Source of the DNA: Treponema sp.
GTDB lineage: Bacteria > Spirochaetota > Spirochaetia > Treponematales > Breznakiellaceae
Assembly: GCA_031266095.1 (NCBI GenBank)
Contig: JAISBR010000050.1
Span: forward strand, 1-49,033
Direction: 5' to 3'
Length of the DNA: 49,033 nt
The notes beneath the pieces were generated by a model. It saw only the letters and a program-made list of their open reading frames with translations. It was not told where the DNA came from and did not search any database. This document shows positions 15,918 to 24,695 of the stretch, piece after piece. Position numbers and translations under genes: made by a program. Position 1 is the first letter of the stretch; each line of letters begins with the position of its first letter.

Positions 15918-16592
15918 TTAGAATTTATACCCAAAGGCAAAGCGCAGATCCAGGCCGTGTCCGATGATAGCGTTGATCATCTTTGGGTTACGGTCATTTT
16001 CATTGTCCAGTGTCTCTCTTTCTAAATCTGTGTTCAGCCTGAGGCCGTAGAGAAATTCGGGGCGAAGGGACACCCTTTCGCCGACGGGAATGTCAAGCCC
16101 TACGCCCGTTTTAAACCAGAACTGGTTAAGACTTTCCCTTCCGTTAGCTCTGGCACCGTATTCATAATCGTCACCGTCATACCGTCCGTTAATGAATATC
16201 TGCCCGTCAAGGCCCAGCATGGGGAACAGGGTAAAGCCGCTCAGGGCGATGGGGTATTTGCCAAACGCCCCGATCTTAAAGGCGGTTATATCCCTTCCTC
16301 TCTTGTCGGCATCCGAGGCTCCATCACGTAATTTATCATTATTGAAGTTACCAAACAAAAAACCGACATTGAGCTCAAGATAGGTAATATCAAGAAAGGC
16401 ATAGATACCGCCGCCAATCAGATGCGAATTCTGATTCACGTCTTCTTCGGCGTCCCTGCCGTCCTTGGTAGCCGCGAAACTGGTAAAATCGGCGGTGAAA
16501 TGGGCGCCGGCCCCGAGCTGGAAAATATTCTGCGCGTAAAGCGCCGCGCTTACCCATCCCAAAATCAAAAACACCGCCATTATCTTTTTCAT
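15918..16592 (-). CDS. Outer-membrane beta-barrel protein
   Basis: The protein has 224 residues. The signal peptide ends at LYAQ-NI. The mature part is amphipathic strands (IFQLGAGAHFTADFTSF, LIGGGIYAFLDITYLELNVGFLFG, FWFKTGVGLDIPVGERVSLRPEFLYGLRL). It ends in DLRFAFGYKF, the C-terminal Phe pattern of barrel proteins. It is likely an eight- to ten-stranded treponemal barrel of unknown role. The leader carries two identical ribosome-site units (16594-16627). A promoter candidate lies at 16650-16678. Confidence 0.75.
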   Translation of the reverse strand: MKKIMAVFLILGWVSAALYAQNIFQLGAGAHFTADFTSFAATKDGRDAEEDVNQNSHLIGGGIYAFLDITYLELNVGFLFGNFNNDKLRDGASDADKRGRDITAFKIGAFGKYPIALSGFTLFPMLGLDGQIFINGRYDGDDYEYGARANGRESLNQFWFKTGVGLDIPVGERVSLRPEFLYGLRLNTDLERETLDNENDRNPKMINAIIGHGLDLRFAFGYKF

Positions 16593-16593
16593 T

Positions 16594-16627
16594 ATATCTC
16601 CTCTTAAACAATATCTCCTCTTAAACA
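16594..16627 (-). repeat. Perfect 17-bp tandem duplication carrying the Shine-Dalgarno sequence
   Basis: Two exact copies (16594-16610 and 16611-16627) each carry AGAGGAGAT on the minus strand. The mRNA therefore has two successive ribosome sites before the single ATG at 16592. Confidence 0.9.
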
Positions 16628-16649
16628 GCGCTATTGTTTACCTTATATA

Positions 16650-16678
16650 AACATAAAAGGGATCCTGGTAATTGTCAA
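16650..16678 (-). promoter_or_regulatory. Promoter of the outer-membrane barrel gene
   Basis: Minus-strand -35 TTGACA (16673-16678), 17-base spacer, -10 TATGTT (16650-16655). A TAAACA/TGTTTA inverted repeat at 16622-16640 lies around the expected transcript start. Confidence 0.5.
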
Positions 16679-16720
16679 TATGTCGTATGGCGCAAAACAA
16701 TGTTTCATTCGTGTTGAACG

Positions 16721-18796
16721 CTACATGGATTTCAGGGAGTTGATATCCCGAATAACCGCCTCCCCTGATGACAACAGGGCGGCGGAGGCGTTCTTGATAT
16801 TCGCGATCAAGGTGTTTATTTCGTTGAGGGAGTCCAATACCTGGCTGCCCCCGGAATTCTGGACATCCATAGCCTCTTTTATCCGAATCTCCTCGGTTTT
16901 TACGGTGCCGATCAGGGCCGCCATCCGGTCAAACTGTTCCTGGGCGCGATCGGAGGATTCCTTTGAAGTAGCAATAAGCTCTTTGACTTTTTTTAGCTCA
17001 TTGGATATTTCCTGCGCCTGGTGTCCGGAAGTATCGGCGAGTTTCCGTATTTCACCGGCTACTACCGCAAACCCCTTGCCTATGGTATCGCCCGCGTGGG
17101 CAGCCTCAATAGCCGCGTTCATGCCGAGTATGTTGGTTTCATCGGCAATATCGCCGATTGTCGCGCTGGCCGCGATGAGGGTGTTGGACTGTTCCGAAAC
17201 TTCGGTTATCAACTCTCCGATTTTATGGAGCCGGTTTTTACCCTCGGCTGAAGATGCGTTGAGTTCCAGTACCGTTTCAGCGTTATGCTCCAGTGTCGTA
17301 TAGATGGACCGGGTATTATCGACCATCCGTTCTATCGCCTGGGAAGAATTTAAAACATAATCGGCGGTTTTTCCAATCTGCCCGGAGAGAGATTCAAGAC
17401 CGGTTATACTTTTACGCATCTCCTCCAGGGTATGATCATACACCTGGCTGAGCGTCTCCTTTGTTTCCGACTCGATTTTTATATTTCTTTCAATTTCCAC
17501 ATAATGACGGCAATTTTCCGGTTTATTGAGGCCGTTGATAATGGCAACTACCATCTGTTCACAGCTCTTATACCCGCAGGCGCCGCAGTTGAGAATGTCT
17601 TCTTTCTCCTTCTTGTGCATTTTGATGAAAACAGCGTCAATTTCCTTCCGGCTTGGAGCCTTAACCATCTTTTTGAATATCGCCGACCGGTCCGTATAGG
17701 AACGGTCATACAGCCCTTCCTCCCAATAGGAATCCAGCAGCTTTTCAAGCCTGTTCCGGGCAAACAATTTTTTCCAGATAGTGTTGGGCTGATACTTTTT
17801 CCGCATTTCCAAATGCCGCCGTTCCACGAGGTACTCCACATCATCAAGGTGTTTCCCCCGGTTCCCCGTACCGGGGCCGCCGTTACAGCCCATGGCGCAG
17901 TTTAGACAGTCTATAAGCTGGTAAACCGGGGCGTTACCTTTTTCGATGGATTCGGAGAGATAGGCAAAGTAATGGTACACCTCCGGAGAACCCTCAATTT
18001 TCCGGGTATGGCTGGTAATGTCCTTATCGTAGCGTTGGGCGGTCCGCATAAGCCCGCCGGGACTTGAAAAGAGTACCGCCCGTTCCGCGGGGGGATTATC
18101 GTAATCCACAACCGGGTATTTATCGATAGACCCGCCTGAATCTTCAAGATATTGCTGGATCGAAGTAAAAGTTACATTGTAGTCGCCTATGCCCGCGGCG
18201 TCAAATTCCCGCTTCTTGGAAAAACAGGGACTTATGGCGGCGATCCGGTCGTTTTTATACTGAGGATAAAACCGTCTGATCATTTTCATAATATGCATCA
18301 TAGGGCTGTCCGCCGGGGCAAGATAGGGGATAAGCTCCGGCCGGTACATCTCGATAAAAGAAACCAGGGTTGGGCAGGGTTGGGCGATGACCACCGGGGG
18401 ATTCTTTTTTTTCATATAGCTGAGGTAGGACTTGACCGTAAGTTCCGCCCCAAAACTCACGTCAAACACGGCCTTGACCCCCAGGGATTTCAAAAATCCG
18501 TTCATCCTGAGATAGTCAAAACTTGCGGCGACAGCGGGAGCCACGATAGCAATAATATTTTTGTCTTTTTTCAGGTCAGCCATAAAGTCATCAAAATCAT
18601 CAATGCCGACACGGGCGCCGTGGGTACAAGCGCTGATACACTCTCCGCAGCCGATACACAGATCGGGATGATGGTCCACAATATTCCCGGAGCCATTGTT
18701 ACACATCTTGGCGGGACATACCATGATGCAACGATGACAGTTAACGCATTTATCTTCCAAGACTTTGATAACCGGACGTAAAGTACTTGTTTCCAT
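16721..18796 (-). CDS. Soluble chemoreceptor fused to a sensory [FeFe]-hydrogenase module
   Basis: The protein has 691 residues. The ATG at 18796 follows AAAGGTG and removes 21 upstream residues. It has no membrane segment. In order: two [4Fe-4S] motifs (C17/20/23/27 and C47/50/53/57); an Fe-hydrogenase large-subunit domain with H-cluster loops AQPCP (C141), SPCFSKK (C191, K194) and [11 protein letters not shown] (C300, C304); an RnfB-like Fe-S motif CGACGYKSC (C404/407/412, C429); and a chemoreceptor hairpin ([34 protein letters not shown]). All four H-cluster ligands are kept. The proton-transfer Cys of catalytic enzymes is Pro140, and the Met residues near the cluster are Ser189 and Leu298. 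This fits a sensor rather than a turnover enzyme. It likely reports H2 or redox state to CheA. Confidence 0.85.
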   Translation of the reverse strand: METSTLRPVIKVLEDKCVNCHRCIMVCPAKMCNNGSGNIVDHHPDLCIGCGECISACTHGARVGIDDFDDFMADLKKDKNIIAIVAPAVAASFDYLRMNGFLKSLGVKAVFDVSFGAELTVKSYLSYMKKKNPPVVIAQPCPTLVSFIEMYRPELIPYLAPADSPMMHIMKMIRRFYPQYKNDRIAAISPCFSKKREFDAAGIGDYNVTFTSIQQYLEDSGGSIDKYPVVDYDNPPAERAVLFSSPGGLMRTAQRYDKDITSHTRKIEGSPEVYHYFAYLSESIEKGNAPVYQLIDCLNCAMGCNGGPGTGNRGKHLDDVEYLVERRHLEMRKKYQPNTIWKKLFARNRLEKLLDSYWEEGLYDRSYTDRSAIFKKMVKAPSRKEIDAVFIKMHKKEKEDILNCGACGYKSCEQMVVAIINGLNKPENCRHYVEIERNIKIESETKETLSQVYDHTLEEMRKSITGLESLSGQIGKTADYVLNSSQAIERMVDNTRSIYTTLEHNAETVLELNASSAEGKNRLHKIGELITEVSEQSNTLIAASATIGDIADETNILGMNAAIEAAHAGDTIGKGFAVVAGEIRKLADTSGHQAQEISNELKKVKELIATSKESSDRAQEQFDRMAALIGTVKTEEIRIKEAMDVQNSGGSQVLDSLNEINTLIANIKNASAALLSSGEAVIRDINSLKSM

Positions 18797-18908
18797 GATT
18801 GCACCTTTAAATGAAAATATAATTACAAAAAACATAAGATCATGCAAAGAATCATACAAAGGAGCAGCGGTTTTTGTCTAGTAGTTTGTTAACGGCTTGT
18901 CGGGTGTA

Positions 18909-19466
18909 TTACAGTCCCGCGTATTTTTCAGGGTTATAATACATAATGTTCCTGATATTGTGTTGCTCAATGGAATTTTTTGCATCCTCATCCACCAGTA
19001 TTGATGTGTCGTTAATATAAAATATGTGGATATCCTTAACGAGGGCATCGTCTTTTTTAAGTACTATTAGCCCGTCCCAATAGTTCTTTTTCGTTTTATC
19101 AATGATATCAATTTTTTCCATGATTATGAATTTAAAGTCATGATATTCGCGGCCGTTGCGCCTTTCAATTATAACCACATCAAGGGTTTTGATCCCGCTT
19201 CCGCCGGCCGCGAGTACGGATTTCAAAAAATCAGAACGGAACAAGGCATTTTTGGTGTTCAGCGTATAAAAAGGCAGCATTGTTTTTTCGCTGTCATTGT
19301 TCGCGAAAGTAACCTCAAATCGCAGGGGTAAATCCAAATTCAGTTCTTCTATTGGTTTATTATCCAGGGTGTAACTTTGTAATATTTTCCCCTGCGTCTC
19401 CGAATCCATATAGTCCACTCTTCCATAATTTTCTGGGTAACCGGGTTTTATCAAAAAATATTTCAT
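18909..19466 (-). CDS. Imm11 (DUF1629)-like protein, possible orphan immunity gene
   Basis: The protein has 185 residues from the ATG at 19466, which follows GAGGTG (a GTG at 19475 is also possible). The fold signature resembles the Imm11/DUF1629 family: N-terminal MKYFLIKPG, then LPLRFEVTF, SDFLKSVLAAGGSGIK and ..VVIIERRNGREYHDFKFIIMEKIDIID. These are cytoplasmic immunity-type proteins usually encoded beside polymorphic toxins. No toxin-like gene is within view. It starts ten bases after uxaE and is probably co-transcribed with it. Its composition is more AT-rich than the neighbours, which would fit acquisition. The assignment is tentative. Confidence 0.5.
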   Translation of the reverse strand: MKYFLIKPGYPENYGRVDYMDSETQGKILQSYTLDNKPIEELNLDLPLRFEVTFANNDSEKTMLPFYTLNTKNALFRSDFLKSVLAAGGSGIKTLDVVIIERRNGREYHDFKFIIMEKIDIIDKTKKNYWDGLIVLKKDDALVKDIHIFYINDTSILVDEDAKNSIEQHNIRNIMYYNPEKYAGL

Positions 19467-19476
19467 CGTGTTCACC

Positions 19477-20910
19477 TCACCTTTCTTTGACGTTCAACAG
19501 ATCCAGATGTTTCCCGATGTGGCGCTCCAGGGCCTGGGCGTATGCGTCTTCCCGCTGCCGCCAGATTCGGTAGAGCCTGTCCTTAAAGGTAAAGGAACCG
19601 TCGCTGTTCTTTTTGTTGAGGATAAGCCCGTAGGTTATGTGGATGAGCTGCCGGCAGTCGTTGTTTTCAAAAAGGCCGGGCAATTCCCCGGCGGGAACGG
19701 AGTCCACAGCGGGTATCTTTGAAAGGTCGGTAGTAACATGATAGTACTTACGGGCCTCGTCAAAGGCGGAGAGAGCGTACTTATGGATATCCCGGTACAG
19801 GGCAGGATCGACTTGGGCGATAACCCGCATGGCTTCAAGCCAGTTTGTACCCGCGGTTTTTATATGGAAGACGCCCCGGCTTTCCCGGCCGATGACGGGA
19901 AACACACTAAACTTATCCGAGCCTGAGTGGATACTGAGTTTGTAACCTAAGTGGCGGGTGATTGCCGCGTGGACCTTAATCTCCTTTTCAAACAGGGCAA
20001 GGTCGCCGATGTAGTCTATACCTTTTTGGAATTCACCGCAGAAACGAGGCGCTATGGTGGCAAAGGAAACCCCCGCGTCGATCAGTTCCCTGGCGACAAA
20101 GTAGTGCTGCAATGGGGTGGTGGAGCTTGTCGTTTCGTCAATGGAGATTTCAAAGTCGGCTTCGTATTTACCGTCTTTCAAAAAACGGTTGTACATATCC
20201 ACGGCAAAACCAACGGCCTCACCATAAACGGCGGCGATTACCCTGAGTTCCGCCGCGGTAAAACTCAGCACGATCCCTTCGCCTATATCGAATTGCTTTC
20301 CCAGGTATTTTTCTGTATACTTCTCCGGCAGCGGCGGGGCGTTTGCCTCAGTTACATCGGTCTTAATATGATCCGAACAGTCCAGAGTGATCATAGTGAA
20401 GCCAAGGGATAGGGCGTATTCCACATCACTGACGGTTTTCAGGTGATCCCCGTCTGCGCCCCAGCCTTTTTGAAAATCTTCCCGAAAAACGGCGAAACTG
20501 GCGGCATCCAGCACATCCTCATAGGTCCGGCCCGTCAGGTTGAGTTCCCTGATGGACTGTTGGGCAAACACCGGGCAGGCGTCGTAGCGTTCAAAGAGTT
20601 TGATGTGTCCGGGCGCGGCGATACCCAGCCGGTCCCCCAGGCCGAAGCTCCGTTCCCTGCGGAGTACCCGGCTGGGCACGGTAAAGGGAAAGAGTCTGCG
20701 CAGGATATCGGCGTTTTCATGGCTGAGAGACGCTTTGATTTTCCCGTCCGCGAGTGGTTCTCCCTTAAAGCCGTGATTTTTCCCGGCTATGACCAGAAAA
20801 TCCTCTCCGCCGGGAGCAGTGTCTTTTGCCATAAACACTTCCGTCTCGGCCCCTTCAGACTGGACCTTGTGAATAGACTTTTCATATACATCAAAACCTG
20901 AATAGTGCAT
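19477..20910 (-). CDS. uxaE: Tagaturonate 3-epimerase, UxaE family
   Basis: The protein has 477 residues. CAGGAGTG precedes the ATG at 20910; the frame opens nine codons earlier. UxaE epimerises D-tagaturonate to D-fructuronate in galacturonate catabolism of bacteria such as Thermotoga. The length matches, and the pattern fits: RRLFPFTVPSRVLRRERSFGLGDRLG, FTMITLDCSDHIKTDV, a TIM-barrel-like body with ISIDETTSSTTPLQHYFVARELI, FATIAPRFCGEFQKGIDYIGD, LGYKLSIHSGSDKFSVFP and GVFHIKTAGTNWLEAMRV. A TATAAT lies at 20926-20931. No other uronate genes are in the window. Pectin breakdown would fit a plant-feeding host. Confidence 0.85.
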   Translation of the reverse strand: MHYSGFDVYEKSIHKVQSEGAETEVFMAKDTAPGGEDFLVIAGKNHGFKGEPLADGKIKASLSHENADILRRLFPFTVPSRVLRRERSFGLGDRLGIAAPGHIKLFERYDACPVFAQQSIRELNLTGRTYEDVLDAASFAVFREDFQKGWGADGDHLKTVSDVEYALSLGFTMITLDCSDHIKTDVTEANAPPLPEKYTEKYLGKQFDIGEGIVLSFTAAELRVIAAVYGEAVGFAVDMYNRFLKDGKYEADFEISIDETTSSTTPLQHYFVARELIDAGVSFATIAPRFCGEFQKGIDYIGDLALFEKEIKVHAAITRHLGYKLSIHSGSDKFSVFPVIGRESRGVFHIKTAGTNWLEAMRVIAQVDPALYRDIHKYALSAFDEARKYYHVTTDLSKIPAVDSVPAGELPGLFENNDCRQLIHITYGLILNKKNSDGSFTFKDRLYRIWRQREDAYAQALERHIGKHLDLLNVKER

Positions 20911-21030
20911 AATCACTCCTGAGCTATTATACCACAAAACCGGGAAAAAAATATAGAGGGGTGTATATTATCAAATTTTTTTGTTTTTTACAAGATTTTT
21001 GATTTTTTTACGGCAAGTTCACTGCGGGTG

Positions 21031-21070
21031 AACAAGTGGCGCAAAAATCTACAAGCGCAACAGGCTCCCG
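21031..21070 (-). repeat. Dispersed TTGTTGC repeat copy that encodes the end of rsmG
   Basis: The segment AAGTGGCGCAAAAATCTAC then AAGCGCAACAGGCTCC matches the copy at 37774-37808. Read on minus, it supplies the last codons and stop of rsmG (SLLRL-stop). The region just right of the rsmG stop also holds a small hairpin GTTCA/TGAAC (21017-21033). Confidence 0.6.
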
Positions 21071-21801
21071 GTAAGCTCAAGGGTATCTGCGGCCGGCTGA
21101 ATTAAGAGCAGATGACGTTCCTCGTCAAGCAGCGGAACCGGACAGGGGATTATTTCCCATGCGCCCGTGATTTTTTGCATCTCCGCCATTTCATCTTCGA
21201 TTTTTTCACGCCGGCCCTTATACGCCGCAAGTATCCCGCCCCCGGCGCACAGCCGGAACAGCTTTTTGAGAATCTCCGGTTCAAGCGGTCTGAAAGCCCG
21301 GAAAGTGACCACGGAGAAACGGCCCGGCCTTACCCGTTCCATATCCATTTCTTCTATCGCCACATTGGACAGGCCCAGTGCCGCCTGGGTATTCCGCAAA
21401 AAGCCCGCCCTGCGGCCCATCCGTTCAATCAGGGTAAAATTGACCTGGGGCAGGCTTATGGCTAGAGGGATGCCCGGCAGACCCGCGCCTGAACCTATAT
21501 CGGCAACGCTGTCTGTACCGGCTTTACCCCTTTGCCGCACAGTATCTTCCAGCAGGCGCTTAATGATCCCCAACGGCGCCAGGGAATCGAGGATGTGCTT
21601 GACGATCAGTTCCTCTGAATCCCGGGTCCCCACGAGCCCATAGGCGGGGTTGAAAAGCTCGATTTCCGCGATGTACCCGGTAAGGAGAGACAACACTTCA
21701 TCCAGGCGCGGGACAATGAGTTCTTCAATATCCCTGTCACTTTGCCATAAAGCCTCCACGCCTTTGGAAAGAATGCTGTTCTGAGCGCGGGCCTTTACCA
21801 T
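21049..21801 (-). CDS. rsmG: 16S rRNA (guanine-527-N7)-methyltransferase
   Basis: The protein has 250 residues. RsmG (GidB) methylates G527 of 16S rRNA using SAM; its loss gives low-level streptomycin resistance. Landmarks are ELFNPAYGLVGTRDSEELIVKHILDSLAPL, the SAM motif VADIGSGAGLPGIPLAI, FTLIERMGRRAGFL, VTFRAFRPLE (the family's RA.A.L position) and AYKGRREKIEDEM. The C-terminus (TGSLLRL) is encoded by a dispersed intergenic repeat, so the ancestral end has probably been replaced. The start is 33 bases downstream of the tex stop, on the same strand. Confidence 0.92.
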   Translation of the reverse strand: MVKARAQNSILSKGVEALWQSDRDIEELIVPRLDEVLSLLTGYIAEIELFNPAYGLVGTRDSEELIVKHILDSLAPLGIIKRLLEDTVRQRGKAGTDSVADIGSGAGLPGIPLAISLPQVNFTLIERMGRRAGFLRNTQAALGLSNVAIEEMDMERVRPGRFSVVTFRAFRPLEPEILKKLFRLCAGGGILAAYKGRREKIEDEMAEMQKITGAWEIIPCPVPLLDEERHLLLIQPAADTLELTGSLLRL

Positions 21802-21834
21802 GCCGCCGTCAATTTATACACCGCCGGTTGAGAT

Positions 21835-24318
21835 TCAGGACTTCTTATCCCGTGAACTTACGCCAGAACCCGATGGGATAGTTTTCTTTCCCATCTTCTT
21901 AAAAGCCTCGGCAAAAGGATTGTACATGGTTCCATCGTCCACTTTGTGGCCGTAATCATCCGCGCCGCGGCCGCGATCGTCCGCTTTGCGGCCGTAATCG
22001 TCACGAGGGGAGGCTGAGGGGCGCTGAGAAAAGGGAGCTGTTTTCTTAGCGATGAGCACTTTCTTTTTTTGTCCCTGAGCTTCTTTTTTTACAGCCTGAT
22101 TCTCTCCGGTTTTCCGCTCTTCGTTGTTTGTTCCCGGTTTGTTGTCGGTTTTCCTCGAAAGCCCAATCCGCCGCCGGTCTTTGTCCAGGCTGATGATCCT
22201 GAATTCCAGCACATCCCCAACCTTTACCGTTTCAAGCGGATCTTTGACAAAGCGGTCGCTCATCTCTGAGATATGCACCAGAGCGGTTTCCTTGATCCCA
22301 AGGTCCACAAACGCGCCAAAGTCAACCACGTTTTTGATCTTGCCGGTGATCATCATCCCCTCATGCAGATCCTCGAAACTGACCACTCCTTTGCGCATAA
22401 TGGGCTTGGGGCAGCTGTCACGGGGATCCCGGTTTGGTTTTTTCAGCTCATCGGTGATATCACGGATGGTGGTTTCTCCCACGCCGTATTTCTCTTTGAG
22501 CGCCGCCGCCGCGTCAGGACCAAGGCCGCCTGTCGCGGTAACGGTCTCCCGAATCTCCCTGGCGACAACATAGTTCTCCGGGTGAACCCAGGTGTTATCC
22601 AGCGGCTCGGCGCTTTCGGGGATCTTGAGAAAGCCGGCGCATTGTTCATAACTCTTGGGACCCATGCCGGGAACCGAGGTTAATTCCTGCCTGCTCACGA
22701 TGCGGCCCTTTTCGTTCCGGTACAGGATAATCTTTCGCGCCAGGGAACTGTTGATCCCCGACACGTATTTCAGCAGGGAAACGCTGGCGGTGTTGAGATT
22801 CACCCCCACATTGTTCACCACCGAGGAAACAACTTCATCCAAAGTATCGGAGAGTTTTTTCTGATTGACGTCGTGCTGATAGAGGCCCACTCCGATGGAC
22901 TTTGGATCGATTTTTACCAATTCCGCCAATGGGTCCTGCAGGCGGCGGCCAATTGAAATAGCGCCCCGGATGGTAAGGTCCAGGTCAGGGAATTCCTCCC
23001 TGGCAATATCACTGGCGGAATATACCGACGCGCCGTCCTCATCAACCACGGTAAAAAGCACTTCCAGATTGTTATCCGCAATCAGGGAAGTGATTATTTC
23101 CTGCACCTCCTTGCTGCCGGTTCCGTTCCCCACGGCGACAAGCTGTACATCGTAGTTTCTGATCCCCTCAAGGATAAGGCGTTTGGCTTCCTCAACTTTA
23201 TGGTTATAGATGACGACATTCCCCAGGTATTTTCCCGTGTCATCCAGAAAAGCGCATTTGGTTCCGGTACGGATGCCCGGATCGACACCCATCACCCTTG
23301 TTCCTTTGATGGGCTGCTGCAAGAGCAGGTTCCTCAGATTTTCGCTGAATACTGAGATGCCATGATCATCCGCAACATCGCTCTGGTCCCCCCGGATCTC
23401 CCGAATCAGCGCGGGTGAGAGCAGCCGTTTAAGGCCGTCTTCAATGGCCGTTTTGTGGTAATCGTTGTACAGGGTATATTTCCGCTGAAGCGTTTCTACG
23501 GCGGCGCTTTCATCGACATCAATAGTGACGTCTAACACACCCTCCCGTTCTCCCCGGTTGATGGCAAGGATCCGGTGGGGCTTTATCTGGGAGAATGCCT
23601 CCTTATAGTCCCAGTACATCTGGTAAACACTGGTCTTTTGCGCTTCCTCGTCGCCTTTACCGGGCTTGCCTGATCCCTTCACGATGACTTTACCGTCTTT
23701 AACATAAAAGGCTTTGATGAGAGCGCGGTTTTCCGGATCCTGGGAAACAGCCTCCGCTATAATGTCCATGGCCCCCTGCAGCGCGTCTTCTACGGTGGCG
23801 ACCGCAAGTTCCGGATTCTCTTCGTTTGCGGGATCGGCAGGCCGCACAAATTCCACGGCCTTTGCCATCAGGGCGGCGGTTTCCATTGTTCGCATCGCGT
23901 CCGCCAGGGGCTCAAGCCCTTTCTCGATCGCGATCATCCCCCTGGTTTTCTTTTTTCGTTTATAGGGAGCGTAAATGTCCTCCAGCTCCACGAGTGTCGC
24001 GGCTTTGCTGATATTATCGTACAGGGCTTCGGTCAGTTTGTCCTGCGCAAAAATTCCGCGGATGATCTCAATCCGCCGGGTCTCCAGATTTTTCCCGCTG
24101 GTGAATTGGTGATCGATGTCCCGAACCTGCACCTCATCAAGGCTGCCGGTCTTTTCCTTCCGGTAACGGGCGATAAAGGGAACGGTACATCCCTCCGCAA
24201 AGAGCGCTGTTACGGCTGAGACCTGCGTTTCGCGTACCGCTAACACTTCCGCGATACCCTTCACCAGCCGCGCTTCATCAACCGTAAGGGCCTCAATAAA
24301 TTCTTTAGTCAAATCCAT
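21835..24318 (-). CDS. tex: Tex-family RNA-binding transcription accessory protein
   Basis: The protein has 827 residues from the ATG at 24318 (MDLTKEFIEAL). A GTG nine codons upstream is also open, but neither has a ribosome site. Domains: helical N-terminus (AVTALFAEGCTVPFIARYRKEKTGSLDEVQVR), YqgF-like nuclease fold (VMGVDPGIRTGTKCAFLD), HhH (NVGVNLNTASVSLLKYVSGI...LTSVPGMGPKSYEQCAGFL) and S1 (EGMMITGKIKNVVDFGAFVDLGIKETALVHISEMS). After S1 comes an unusual tail of about 100 residues, rich in Lys then in DDYGRKADDRGR-type repeats. Tex binds nucleic acid and affects transcription and stalled RNA polymerase. The promoter geometry suggests a leaderless mRNA. Confidence 0.95.
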   Translation of the reverse strand: MDLTKEFIEALTVDEARLVKGIAEVLAVRETQVSAVTALFAEGCTVPFIARYRKEKTGSLDEVQVRDIDHQFTSGKNLETRRIEIIRGIFAQDKLTEALYDNISKAATLVELEDIYAPYKRKKKTRGMIAIEKGLEPLADAMRTMETAALMAKAVEFVRPADPANEENPELAVATVEDALQGAMDIIAEAVSQDPENRALIKAFYVKDGKVIVKGSGKPGKGDEEAQKTSVYQMYWDYKEAFSQIKPHRILAINRGEREGVLDVTIDVDESAAVETLQRKYTLYNDYHKTAIEDGLKRLLSPALIREIRGDQSDVADDHGISVFSENLRNLLLQQPIKGTRVMGVDPGIRTGTKCAFLDDTGKYLGNVVIYNHKVEEAKRLILEGIRNYDVQLVAVGNGTGSKEVQEIITSLIADNNLEVLFTVVDEDGASVYSASDIAREEFPDLDLTIRGAISIGRRLQDPLAELVKIDPKSIGVGLYQHDVNQKKLSDTLDEVVSSVVNNVGVNLNTASVSLLKYVSGINSSLARKIILYRNEKGRIVSRQELTSVPGMGPKSYEQCAGFLKIPESAEPLDNTWVHPENYVVAREIRETVTATGGLGPDAAAALKEKYGVGETTIRDITDELKKPNRDPRDSCPKPIMRKGVVSFEDLHEGMMITGKIKNVVDFGAFVDLGIKETALVHISEMSDRFVKDPLETVKVGDVLEFRIISLDKDRRRIGLSRKTDNKPGTNNEERKTGENQAVKKEAQGQKKKVLIAKKTAPFSQRPSASPRDDYGRKADDRGRGADDYGHKVDDGTMYNPFAEAFKKMGKKTIPSGSGVSSRDKKS

Positions 24319-24324
24319 GGAGCC

Positions 24325-24333
24325 AGTATAGCA
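24325..24333 (-). promoter_or_regulatory. Extended -10 promoter directly before the tex start codon
   Basis: Read on minus, TGC-TATACT is an extended -10 (TGn plus hexamer at 24325-24330). It is separated from the ATG at 24318 by exactly six bases. A weak -35 (TTTGCC) lies 18 bases upstream. Initiation would fall at the start codon. Confidence 0.55.
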
Positions 24334-24345
24334 TACTTTTTTCAC

Positions 24346-24695
24346 AAAGGCAAAGTTCTAGGAGCCTGTGTTTTTCCGGGTGCAATTTCTTTTTCGGGGC
24401 AAAACGAGAAAGTATGATATACTTACGGTATCCCTCGGGAGGGGATACTATTTTGAGGGGATGGAGAAGAAACGAGTGAGTGCCAAACGCTGCATGATGC
24501 ATGCCGCCCTGGATTCGGATTTCCTGTATCAGGCATTGTTCTCAGAGTAAACGCCGATGCCCTGCCTCGGACGTAGCGCCGCCGCTTGCACAGTGTGTAA
24601 AAATACTCTATTTTAAAAGAGGCTGTTCCAAAACCGCAGTGTTTGGGAAAGCCGTCTTACCGTAAGTGCTGTACTAAACCACGAGGAGGGAATGC
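24346..24695. other. 350-base intergenic region between tex and the cupin gene
   Basis: It holds two hairpins. GTATCCC/GGGATAC lies at 24428-24448, and an imperfect member of the TGTTCCAAAA inverted-repeat family at 24621-24653. A 29-codon frame (24461-24550, MEKKRVSAKRC...) has GAGGGG directly against its ATG, too close for a normal ribosome site. I do not call it a gene. AT-rich TATGAT/TATACT sequences at 24413-24422 could be a promoter. Confidence 0.5.
24621..24653. repeat. Inverted repeat, TGTTCCAAAA family (imperfect)
   Basis: GGCTGTTCCAAAAC and GTTTGGGAAAGCC pair around CGCAGT. Related elements lie at 35742-35772 and 45244-45271. Confidence 0.55.

Noticed and set aside
19477..19480. 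Toxin-immunity pair formed by uxaE and the Imm11-like gene
   Set aside because: uxaE is a full-length metabolic enzyme without any toxin domain; adjacency alone does not make a pair.
24461..24550. Small gene MEKKRVSAKRC... between tex and the cupin gene
   Set aside because: GAGGGG touches the ATG with no spacing, and no homologue is recalled. It is described only within the intergenic entry.
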